Below, one piece after another: positions 1 through 5,810 of a DNA stretch of 10,874 bases. Source of the DNA: Woeseia sp. (GTDB taxonomy: Bacteria > Pseudomonadota > Gammaproteobacteria > Steroidobacterales > Woeseiaceae); contig JABIUH010000180.1 of the NCBI GenBank assembly GCA_018701055.1, forward strand, positions 1-10,874. Direction: 5' to 3'. Under the pieces are notes generated by a model. The model was not told the DNA's origin. It ran no database searches and saw only the letters and a program-made list of their open reading frames with translations. Position numbers and translations under genes: made by a program. Position 1 is the stretch's first letter. Every line of letters starts with the position of its first letter.

Positions 1-297
1 CTCGTTGGAGTCGTCGCAACATTTTCGATCGCACAGCTAATTGAAGGATCCTTCCTGACGCCAATACTGGTTGGTGACAGAATTGGATTGCACCCGGTGA
101 TTGTCATATTCGCCGTTGTCGCGGGTGGCCAGCTGTTCGGTTTCTTCGGCATTTTGCTCGCCTTACCGGTGGCAGCGGTTCTCTCAGTGCTCGTGAGATT
201 TCTCTACACTCAATATCTGGCCGAACATCCCGAAGCGGCTATCGTTGCTGACGCGATTGAAAATGCACCCAAAGTACCCACGGTGAAAAAATCTTGA
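1..297 (+). CDS. AI-2E/PerM-family permease, C-terminal part (5' end outside window)
   Basis: This is the last 98 residues of a polytopic inner-membrane protein; the reading frame is open from base 1, so the start lies upstream of the window. The visible part holds the family's typical C-terminal segment, with EGSFLTPILVGDRIGLHPV close to the start, then a long hydrophobic stretch (about residues 33-65 of the fragment) that would form one or two membrane helices, and a short charged cytoplasmic tail ending KKS. The family (PF01594) includes E. coli PerM and the AI-2 exporter TqsA, but the substrate of PerM-type members next to hda is not known. The stop codon overlaps the TTG start of hda by four bases (TTGA), so the two are probably co-transcribed and translationally coupled. 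An internal TTG at base 88 is not the real start, because family-typical sequence continues upstream of it. Confidence 0.85.
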   Translation, partial: LVGVVATFSIAQLIEGSFLTPILVGDRIGLHPVIVIFAVVAGGQLFGFFGILLALPVAAVLSVLVRFLYTQYLAEHPEAAIVADAIENAPKVPTVKKS

Positions 298-977
298 GTC
301 AACTGGCGCTGCCTCTGAAGCTTCAGGACCACGCGGTTTTCGAAAGTTTTCTAGCGACCGGCAATGAGGCGTTAATCGCTTTTCTACAGGATCTCGTCAG
401 TGACGGGCATGGGTTGGGTGGCTGGTTGCGCGGAGGCGCTGCGGTTGGCAAGACTCATTTGCTGCAAGCGTTTTGCGAACGTGTACAGAGCAGTGCGCAG
501 TACTTGCCGATGGGTGATGTTGTGACTGCCGGAGCGGAAATTCTTGACGGTTTAGCAAGCAGACAATTTGTGTGTCTCGATGATGTTGATATCGTCGCTG
601 GGAATGATCAGTGGGAACTTGGATTGTTTCGTTTATTCAATGATGTTGTGGACGCAGGCGGGACGTTGCTGTGCTCTGCATCGGCCGCACCTCGTGATTG
701 TGGCTTCGAACTCGCGGATCTCGAGAGTCGATTTTCGTTGCTCCCCGTTTATCAAATTCACCCGCTGGGTGATAGCGAACGCATAGAGGCTTTGCAATTG
801 CGTGCAGGCCATCGTGGTCTGGAGCTGCCGGTAGAAGCTGCTGCGTACTTATTAAATCGCAGTTCTCGCGACATGGCGAGTCTCTATCAAATCCTGGACA
901 AGCTTGATTCTGAGGCACTGATTGCCCAGCGGCGTCTAACCATTCCCTTCGTACGGGAAGTAATAGGGAAGTTGTGA
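294..977 (+). CDS. hda: DnaA regulatory inactivator Hda
   Basis: Hda is an AAA+ protein that, with the DNA-loaded beta clamp, stimulates ATP hydrolysis by DnaA and so blocks re-initiation of replication. The 227-residue protein matches the usual length. Seen in order: a clamp-binding motif QLALPL at residues 3-8 (QLSLPL in E. coli), Walker A G47-x4-G52-K53-T54, Walker B FVCLDD at 92-97, an LESR segment with a candidate arginine finger, and the C-terminal RRLTIPFVREV block that resembles E. coli Hda closely. The TTG start is chosen because it places the clamp motif at the extreme N terminus as in the family, overlaps the upstream stop by four bases, and has a modest GGTGA upstream. It follows a PerM-like permease gene. 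A separate Hda protein lacking the DnaA DNA-binding domain supports this call over DnaA itself. Confidence 0.95.
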   Translation: MSQLALPLKLQDHAVFESFLATGNEALIAFLQDLVSDGHGLGGWLRGGAAVGKTHLLQAFCERVQSSAQYLPMGDVVTAGAEILDGLASRQFVCLDDVDIVAGNDQWELGLFRLFNDVVDAGGTLLCSASAAPRDCGFELADLESRFSLLPVYQIHPLGDSERIEALQLRAGHRGLELPVEAAAYLLNRSSRDMASLYQILDKLDSEALIAQRRLTIPFVREVIGKL

Positions 978-988
978 GCGAGTTTCAG

Positions 989-1007
989 CGATCAGTCAGC
1001 CTGATCG
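989..1007. terminator. Hairpin between convergent hda and wrbA (possible terminator)
   Basis: CGATCAG (989-995) and CTGATCG (1001-1007) form a perfect 7-bp stem with a 5-nt loop. The hairpin lies just after the hda stop and covers the last codons of wrbA, whose stop is at 992-994. No good T-tract follows on either strand, so it is a weak intrinsic terminator at best. It may instead protect 3' ends or act together with another factor. Confidence 0.35.
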
Positions 1008-1591
1008 AGTTTCAATGCGATTTCGGCAACGCGCTTGCCGTGTGCTCGCGCCAGGTTTTCTTCTTCTTTCGATAGTTTATCGTTGTCGCGATTAAAGGTT
1101 ACGTGACTAGCGCCGTAAGGTGTGCCGCCCGTCGTTGTCGTCGCTAAGTCAGCTTCCGTGAATGGGAGACCGACCAGGAGCATGCCATGGTGTAGAAGCG
1201 GGAGTGCCATGCTTAGTAAGGTTGATTCCTGACCACCGTGCAGCGATGACGTTGAGGTAAATACGCCCGCGGGCTTTCCACTTAGCGCACCGCCTAACCA
1301 TTCGCTGCCCGTACCGTCTAAAAAATACTTTAAAGGTGCAGCCATGTTGCCGAAGCGGGTTGGACTACCGATAAGCATGCCGGCGCATTCAAGTAGGTCT
1401 TCGTTATTTGCGTAAGGAGGCCCGCTCGCTGGTACGTCCGTTTCGGTCGCCTCCGCAACGCTCGAGACGGGCGGCACGGTGCGTAGGCGAGAGAAAGCGC
1501 CGGGCACCGCATCAACTCCACTACAAATCTCGCGAGCGAGGGATTCTGTCGCTCCGTAGCGGGAATAATAAACAACAAGAATTTCGGTCAT
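992..1591 (-). CDS. wrbA: NAD(P)H:quinone oxidoreductase, WrbA family
   Basis: A 199-residue flavodoxin-fold protein. The family binds FMN and reduces quinones by two electrons with NAD(P)H, which avoids semiquinone radicals; it acts in the cytoplasm. The N terminus shows the phosphate-binding loop (YYSRYGATESLA, from about residue 8). The centre carries the WrbA signatures GSPTRFGNMAAPLKYFLD and FTSTSSLHGGQE, and the long insertion typical of WrbA over plain flavodoxins is present. Length agrees with the family (about 198-200). The ATG overlaps the arsC stop by four bases (ATGA), so arsC and wrbA form one unit and wrbA is probably translated by coupling; no strong independent ribosome site is visible. 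The arsC-wrbA pairing next to hda is one I recall from Pseudomonas. Confidence 0.92.
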   Translation of the reverse strand: MTEILVVYYSRYGATESLAREICSGVDAVPGAFSRLRTVPPVSSVAEATETDVPASGPPYANNEDLLECAGMLIGSPTRFGNMAAPLKYFLDGTGSEWLGGALSGKPAGVFTSTSSLHGGQESTLLSMALPLLHHGMLLVGLPFTEADLATTTTGGTPYGASHVTFNRDNDKLSKEEENLARAHGKRVAEIALKLDQAD

Positions 1592-1956
1592 CTTCTTAAT
1601 AACGGCAGCACGTTCTCGGGCGGCCGACCGATAATGCCGCGTTTGGCATCGTTATCAATCACAACCGGTCGCTCTAATACGCGGGGGTGTTCATGCAGCC
1701 AATCGGCGAGTGCTTCCTGATTATCCAGAGGTACCTGGCTTCCCGCATCTTTGAAGTCGGCTTCTCCGCGGCGCAAAAGATCGCTTAAGGGCACACCGAT
1801 GAGTTCGGCCATGCGCAATAGTGTGTCACGGTCAGGGGCCGTCTTAATGTATTCCACGATATTAGGTTCAATTCCGGATGATTCAATTATTTCTAATGTT
1901 TTCCGAGACTTGGAGCAGTTTGGATTGTGATAAATGGTAATGCTCATGGCGCTCAT
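1588..1956 (-). CDS. arsC: ArsC/YfgD-family glutaredoxin-dependent reductase-like protein
   Basis: A small thioredoxin-fold protein of the ArsC family (PF03960). It shows the active-site loop HNPNCSKSR with Cys14 and the arginines corresponding to those that bind the oxyanion in plasmid R773 ArsC: R62 or R63, R96 (ERPVV) and R111 (GRPPE). The protein is shorter than R773 ArsC (141 residues) and closer to the chromosomal YfgD type of about 119, for which arsenate reduction is assumed more often than shown. No other ars gene is visible, so a general redox role is as likely as arsenate resistance. Two starts are possible: ATG at 1956 (122 residues), or ATG at 1947 (119 residues), which has a better upstream GGATGAG and fits the family N terminus. 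The stop overlaps the wrbA start by four bases. Confidence 0.85.
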   Translation of the reverse strand: MSAMSITIYHNPNCSKSRKTLEIIESSGIEPNIVEYIKTAPDRDTLLRMAELIGVPLSDLLRRGEADFKDAGSQVPLDNQEALADWLHEHPRVLERPVVIDNDAKRGIIGRPPENVLPLLRR

Positions 1957-2067
1957 CCAAGTGGCGTGTCAAATGTGGGACTCGGCAACTCTAGCAGCAC
2001 AACGCGTTGTCGTCAGGAGTCCCGTGCTTTCTTGACGGGAAGCATCGGTGCTTGCTAGTTTTGCGGG
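1957..2067. promoter_or_regulatory. Divergent control region between arsC-wrbA and the DUF4398 lipoprotein gene
   Basis: For the minus strand, a possible promoter has -35 CTGACG (2011-2016 reversed) and -10 TAGAGT (1988-1993 reversed) with a 17-nt spacer; transcription would start roughly 25-35 bases before the arsC start. A perfect 12-bp palindrome, ACAACGCGTTGT (1999-2010), lies inside that spacer and would be well placed for an operator. For the plus strand, TTGACG at 2032-2037 is a good -35 match, but the -10 (TAGTTT at 2056-2061, 18-nt spacer) is poor. A 6-bp inverted repeat TCCCGT/ACGGGA (2020-2025 / 2035-2040) overlaps this -35. All promoter calls are by eye. Confidence 0.3.
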
Positions 2068-2409
2068 GTGCGCAACACCAAAATAAAGAATATCCTCGCA
2101 CGCCGGCAAGGCTTGTTGGCTCGCGGCATGCTGCTTTCGCTGCTGTTTTTGCTTGGCGCATGCCAGAGTGGCCCGCCTGTGCAGGAAATGAGCGATGCAA
2201 GAATGGCGATCGCTGTTGCCCGTGAGGCGGGTGCGGCACAGCTCGCGCCGACACAAATGCGGGCTGCCGAGTCGTTGCTTAGCAGCGCACAAAGGAACCT
2301 GTCGGAGCGTGCGTATTCTCAGGCACGTAACAATGCAATCGAAGCTAAGACCCGAGCATTTGAAGCATTGGCCAATGCGGAAAGCACTGGCAATCGCAAT
2401 CTTCGCTAA
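2068..2409 (+). CDS. DUF4398 domain lipoprotein
   Basis: A 113-residue predicted lipoprotein. Residues 1-20 are basic, 21-31 are hydrophobic and end in the lipobox LGAC, with Cys32 as the lipidation site; glutamine follows, so outer-membrane sorting is expected. The mature part (about residues 38-107) is alanine-rich, helical and charged, with DARMAIAVAREAGAAQLAP and a region rich in SSAQRNLSERAYSQAR, which is characteristic of DUF4398 (PF14346), a periplasmic helical domain of unknown function. The only start giving a complete signal peptide is GTG at 2068: an in-frame TAG stop lies at 2056-2058, and later TTG or ATG codons would leave a truncated signal peptide. No clear ribosome site precedes it. 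The acylphosphatase gene follows 32 bases later. I do not see an OmpA-type partner here, which often accompanies such proteins. Confidence 0.8.
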   Translation: MRNTKIKNILARRQGLLARGMLLSLLFLLGACQSGPPVQEMSDARMAIAVAREAGAAQLAPTQMRAAESLLSSAQRNLSERAYSQARNNAIEAKTRAFEALANAESTGNRNLR

Positions 2410-2441
2410 ATCACCCCACTAGATAGGATTATCAAATACTT

Positions 2442-2705
2442 GTGTGTCGCCAGTTTAGAATAGCTGGCCGAGTGCAGGGCGTATTCTTTCGTGACTCAAC
2501 ACGTGCGGAAGCCAGACGTCTCCTGTTGGCGGGTCACGCTCACAATCTGTTGAGTGGTGATGTTGAGGTTCGTTTGTGCGGATCCGTGACTGATATTGAG
2601 GAAATGATCGGGTGGTTAAACACCGGTCCACCAAAGGCCATTGTTGAACAGGTTGCGGAAGAAAATGTTGCGTGCACCCACCCGGTCGGATTTGGTGTCG
2701 CTTAG
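2442..2705 (+). CDS. acyP: Acylphosphatase
   Basis: An 87-residue enzyme of the acylphosphatase family (PF00708), which hydrolyses acyl phosphates such as carbamoyl phosphate or 1,3-bisphosphoglycerate in the cytoplasm. The phosphate-binding loop GRVQGVFFR (residues 9-17) ends with the catalytic Arg17, and the catalytic Asn35 is present in HNLLSGDVEV. The usual GWVRN context of this Asn is here GHAHN, so the tryptophan and arginine beside it are missing. The length is normal for the family (about 90). GTG at 2442 is effectively the only possible start, because an in-frame TAG lies at 2424-2426 and the next start codon would remove half of the active-site loop. A weak AGGA sits 13 bases upstream. 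The gene converges on the lytic transglycosylase gene with 8 bases between the stops. Confidence 0.9.
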   Translation: MCRQFRIAGRVQGVFFRDSTRAEARRLLLAGHAHNLLSGDVEVRLCGSVTDIEEMIGWLNTGPPKAIVEQVAEENVACTHPVGFGVA

Positions 2706-2713
2706 ATTGCGAT

Positions 2714-3280
2714 CTACGCCCTAAACCACTTCAGTCGCAATTTATCGAGAACCTTGTTCGGATACTTCCGCTTACCCAAGCTGCCGTTGTAACGGCCCAG
2801 TGCCCGAGGCAGGTTACCTTTTTCGATCTCAATGTAGAATTTCAAAATTGTGCAGCCAAATCGCAGGTTTGTTTCAATTTGCATTAGGTTGTCATCAGGT
2901 CTGCCAATTTCTGCAAGCCAGAAGGGCATGATTTGCATGAGTCCTCGTGCACCGGCGACAGAAATTGCGAAGCGATCAAAATTGCTCTCAACATCGATGA
3001 CTGCCAGCACGAGTTCCGGCGGTAGTTCTGCTCGTCGCGCTTCGTGGTGGACACGCTTTAATATTTCGATGCGCTCTTCCGGATCTTTGACCTGACGCTC
3101 GAGGCGCGCCGACATATCCGTCAACCACACTTGCGCATCAAAGTGGTCGGCAAAACCGCCGATCTCTTTGGCCGCCTCACGAAGAAGCGCGATCAGCTCG
3201 GGATCCCGCTCATCTTGCGCCTGGCAAACTGGGGTCAGCGCAACGAGCAAAACGGCTGTAACGATAAAAGCGAATCGCAT
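2714..3280 (-). CDS. Secreted lytic transglycosylase (SLT domain)
   Basis: A 188-residue periplasmic protein predicted to cleave the MurNAc-GlcNAc bond of peptidoglycan with formation of a 1,6-anhydro ring. Residues 1-21 form a signal peptide (MRF, then a hydrophobic core to about residue 18) with likely signal peptidase I cleavage after CQA; the context TPVC is not a lipobox. A helical linker (about 27-85) precedes the SLT domain (about 86-185). The domain shows ELVLAVIDVESNFD with catalytic Glu98, GARGLMQIMP at 110-119 and RYNGS at 163-167, the signature motifs of family 1 lytic transglycosylases. It is shorter than Slt70 or MltC and has no extra binding domain. It lies 41 bases downstream of proS on the same strand, so it is probably co-transcribed with it, but it has its own ribosome site. 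Confidence 0.88.
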   Translation of the reverse strand: MRFAFIVTAVLLVALTPVCQAQDERDPELIALLREAAKEIGGFADHFDAQVWLTDMSARLERQVKDPEERIEILKRVHHEARRAELPPELVLAVIDVESNFDRFAISVAGARGLMQIMPFWLAEIGRPDDNLMQIETNLRFGCTILKFYIEIEKGNLPRALGRYNGSLGKRKYPNKVLDKLRLKWFRA

Positions 3281-3287
3281 GTACTTA

Positions 3288-3295
3288 TTCCTTTT
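3288..3295 (-). promoter_or_regulatory. Ribosome binding site of the lytic transglycosylase gene
   Basis: AAAAGGAA on the minus strand contains AAGGA, 8 bases before the ATG at 3280. It is one of the clearer Shine-Dalgarno sequences in the window and fixes the start of this gene, even though it lies in the short gap after proS. Confidence 0.65.
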
Positions 3296-3321
3296 CGGAC
3301 AAGGAACGAATCAGAGACATC

Positions 3322-5028
3322 CTATCCTAGCGATGACTCGACCAAGAGGGTGAGAGCGTCATCACGTTTCATCATTTGTGATTCTTCGTCGCTTCGGTGG
3401 CGATACTCCAATTCACCGGCTTCCAGTCCACGCTCGCTAATGACCAATCGATGCGGGATGCCAATTAGTTCAGCATCAGCAAATTTTACGCCGGGTCGCG
3501 CGTCACGATCATCGAATAACACTTCGAGTCCTGCCGCCTGCAGTTCAGCATAAAGGTCTTCCGCGGCTTCTCGCAGATTTTCGGATCGGTGCATATTGAT
3601 CGGAATTAGAACGACATTAAACGGCGTCAGCGGTTCTGGCCAAATGATGCCGTTCTCGTCATGATTTTGCTCGATTGCCGCGCCGACGATTCGGGTGATG
3701 CCAATACCGTAGCAACCCATCGACATCGATATATCGTTACCGTCCTTATCTTGAACCGAGGCTTTCATCGCTTCCGAATAATCGGTGCCTAGTTGAAAGA
3801 TATGTCCTACCTCGATGCCACGGGCGATGTGCAAAACACCTTTACCATCCGGACTGGGATCGCCTTCCACAACATTACGCAAATCCGCGGTTTCTGGTCG
3901 TTCGATGTCACGACCGAAGTTCACGCCGACGAAATGCATATCCACCTCATTCGCGCCACAGATGAAATCGGACATTACAGCGGTCGCATGATCAAAGAAC
4001 ACAGCACAATCGAGTCCGATTGGTCCTGCATACCCGGGTGCACACTGGGTCGCCTTCCGCACCGTGTCGGCGTCGGCCATTGTCAAAGGCGCTTTAACGC
4101 CAGGCAGCTTCGCTGCCTTAACGGTATTCAATTCATGGTCGCCGCGAAGGACTAATGCAACAGGCTGCTCGTCACCCTCGACAATTAGAGTTTTCAAAGT
4201 TTGTGCCGGGTCGACCTTCAGAAACTTTGCCAGAGCGTCGATTGTTCGTGCATTCGGGGTGCTCACTTTCTCGAAGTCGAGCGTGGCTGCGGCTGGCTGT
4301 CCAGTGGGTCGTAAGGTTGCGGCAGTTTCGATGTTCGAGGCGAAGTCGTCTCCATCGCTCCAGGCGATGGCGTCTTCACCTGAATCTGCCAGTACGTGGA
4401 ATTCCTGCGAGCGATTGCCGCCTATTTCGCCTCCATCGGCATCGACGACGCGAAAGTGCAGTCCCAGCCGCTCAAAAATGGCGGTGTAGGCAGCGTGCAT
4501 GGCCTGGTAGCTTTCTTCGAGTCCTGCCGGATCAATATCAAACGAGTACGCGTCTTTCATGATGAATTCACGTGCTCGCATCACGCCAAAGCGAGGGCGA
4601 ATTTCGTCTCGAAACTTAGTTTGGACCTGATAAAAGTTAACAGGTAGCTGTTTATAACTGCGCAGCTCGCGTCGCGCAATGTCGGTGATGACCTCCTCAT
4701 GCGTCGGCCCAAAGCAGTATTCGCGATCGTGTCGATCCGACATGCGCAGCAATAAATTGCCGTATTTGTCCCACCGGCCAGATTCCTGCCAAAGTTCAGC
4801 GGGCTGCACCGCGGGCATCAATAATTCCAGTGCACCGGCACGATTCATTTCTTCGCGAACAATTGCCTCGACCTTGCGGAGCACACGGAGGCCCAGCGGC
4901 ATCCAGGTAAACAATCCTGGCCCGAGACGACGAATGAGACCGGCTCTTAGCATCAGCTGGTGGCTGACAACTTCGGCATCCGCCGGCGTGTCTCGTAAAG
5001 TAGTTAGTCCAAACCTAGTAAAACGCAT
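3322..5028 (-). CDS. proS: Prolyl-tRNA synthetase (bacterial type, with editing domain)
   Basis: This cytoplasmic class II synthetase attaches proline to tRNA-Pro and clears mischarged alanine. The 568 residues match the bacterial form (572 in E. coli). Seen in order: the N-terminal signature TPADAEVVSHQLMLRAG at 14-30, GPTHEE at 107-112, motif 2 FRDEIRPRFGVMR at 139-151 followed by EFIMKDAYSF, the INS editing domain (about 225-400) with the conserved editing lysine at K279 in TLKTLIV, motif 3 GCYGIGITRIVGA at 438-450, and the anticodon-binding domain from about 470. No key residue is missing. The ATG at 5028 reproduces the family N terminus (MRxxxxxLxTL). It is transcribed divergently from the Psd-like gene across a 128-base gap; a TAGAAT lies about 30 bases upstream, but I see no matching -35. 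The lytic transglycosylase gene follows on the same strand. Confidence 0.97.
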   Translation of the reverse strand: MRFTRFGLTTLRDTPADAEVVSHQLMLRAGLIRRLGPGLFTWMPLGLRVLRKVEAIVREEMNRAGALELLMPAVQPAELWQESGRWDKYGNLLLRMSDRHDREYCFGPTHEEVITDIARRELRSYKQLPVNFYQVQTKFRDEIRPRFGVMRAREFIMKDAYSFDIDPAGLEESYQAMHAAYTAIFERLGLHFRVVDADGGEIGGNRSQEFHVLADSGEDAIAWSDGDDFASNIETAATLRPTGQPAAATLDFEKVSTPNARTIDALAKFLKVDPAQTLKTLIVEGDEQPVALVLRGDHELNTVKAAKLPGVKAPLTMADADTVRKATQCAPGYAGPIGLDCAVFFDHATAVMSDFICGANEVDMHFVGVNFGRDIERPETADLRNVVEGDPSPDGKGVLHIARGIEVGHIFQLGTDYSEAMKASVQDKDGNDISMSMGCYGIGITRIVGAAIEQNHDENGIIWPEPLTPFNVVLIPINMHRSENLREAAEDLYAELQAAGLEVLFDDRDARPGVKFADAELIGIPHRLVISERGLEAGELEYRHRSDEESQMMKRDDALTLLVESSLG

Positions 5029-5141
5029 GTATGATCGGTTTCCGTTTGCTGTGGCGGGCGTATTCTACACGAGAGTTTGCGGTTACGACCGCCTGAATCG
5101 CCAGCAATAAGCGCAAAAATCTCAGTGATCACTAAGCTTGC

Positions 5142-5147
5142 AAGGGA
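5142..5147 (+). promoter_or_regulatory. Ribosome binding site supporting a TTG start
   Basis: AAGGGA lies 9 bases before the TTG at 5157. It is a strong Shine-Dalgarno match and is the reason for choosing this non-ATG start for the Psd-like gene. Confidence 0.6.
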
Positions 5148-5156
5148 AGCGTAGTT

Positions 5157-5783
5157 TTGAAGGGAAAACGTAATCCGTTTGTTGCCAAGGAAGGTATACC
5201 GTTTCTCTTGGTTACCCTGATCCCGCTTGTTGCCTGCTGGCACTATGGATATCGACCATTAATGGTTGTTCCAGCGGCGCTACTCATTCTGTTCTCACTT
5301 ATTTTTCGCGACCCACGTCGCGCAATTCCAGCGGTGCCACTTGGGGTCGTTAGTCCTGTCGATGGCACGGTGATTGAGATTAAATTGATGGATAAAGGGT
5401 CACTGGGCGATGAAGCCCATCAAATATTCATCAAGGTAGATAGTCTGGGCACCTACACTGCTCGTTGTCCGGTTGAAGGCAAGATCATGGATTTCCGCGG
5501 CGCTTTGTCGGATTCGGCCGAAGCCAGTGCCTGCAGTGGACTGTGGGTAAAGACGGATGAGGGTGACAACGTCGTGCTGCAGTTTCATCAACATCGTTTG
5601 GGACTAGCGCCGAAAGCGTTCTTACGCTACGGCGAGCGGGTTGGCCAGGGGCAGCGCTGCGCTTATTTGCGCCTGGCTGGTGCCGCTGAGGTTCAGTTGC
5701 CAATCAACGGCAGGGTTATGGTCACGCAAGGACAAACGGTAATAGCCGGGGTTGATGTATTGGCCAAACTTCCGCACCCATGA
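5157..5783 (+). CDS. Phosphatidylserine decarboxylase-like membrane protein, apparently lacking the catalytic residues
   Basis: A 208-residue protein resembling the short (type II, about 210-residue) phosphatidylserine or archaetidylserine decarboxylases (PF02666). Visible landmarks: two hydrophobic N-terminal segments (about 14-29 and 34-50), FRDPRRAIP at 50-58, SPVDG at 66-70 (SPADG in the family), ARCPVEGKI at 102-110 (matching NRAPVSG) and GERVGQGQR at 159-167. Active enzymes self-cleave before the serine of a [FL]GS motif to make the pyruvoyl cofactor. The aligned segment here is R172-L-A-G-A-A-E178, so that serine is Gly175 and the glycine is Ala174. The conserved histidine of the family's DVHVNR segment aligns with Tyr100. 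I therefore infer a non-decarboxylating relative whose role is unknown. The TTG start follows a strong AAGGGA. The glycosylase gene follows 27 bases later, so an operon is likely. Annotation as an active Psd would be misleading. Confidence 0.75.
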   Translation: MKGKRNPFVAKEGIPFLLVTLIPLVACWHYGYRPLMVVPAALLILFSLIFRDPRRAIPAVPLGVVSPVDGTVIEIKLMDKGSLGDEAHQIFIKVDSLGTYTARCPVEGKIMDFRGALSDSAEASACSGLWVKTDEGDNVVLQFHQHRLGLAPKAFLRYGERVGQGQRCAYLRLAGAAEVQLPINGRVMVTQGQTVIAGVDVLAKLPHP

Positions 5784-5810
5784 CGCCATCCAACCTGAAC
5801 GATACACACT

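Noticed and set aside
3793..4647. Several plus-strand open frames of 80-140 codons
   Set aside because: All are antisense to proS, whose family conservation over this whole region explains the open frames.
5062..5067. TAGAAT (minus strand) as a -10 box for proS
   Set aside because: The position is plausible, but no -35-like hexamer occurs at a 16-19 nt distance and there is no extended -10, so the support is too thin to list as a promoter.
5124..5133. Ten-base palindrome AGTGATCACT between proS and the Psd-like gene
   Set aside because: A palindrome of this length is expected about ten times by chance in a window of this size, and it is not placed against a recognisable promoter.
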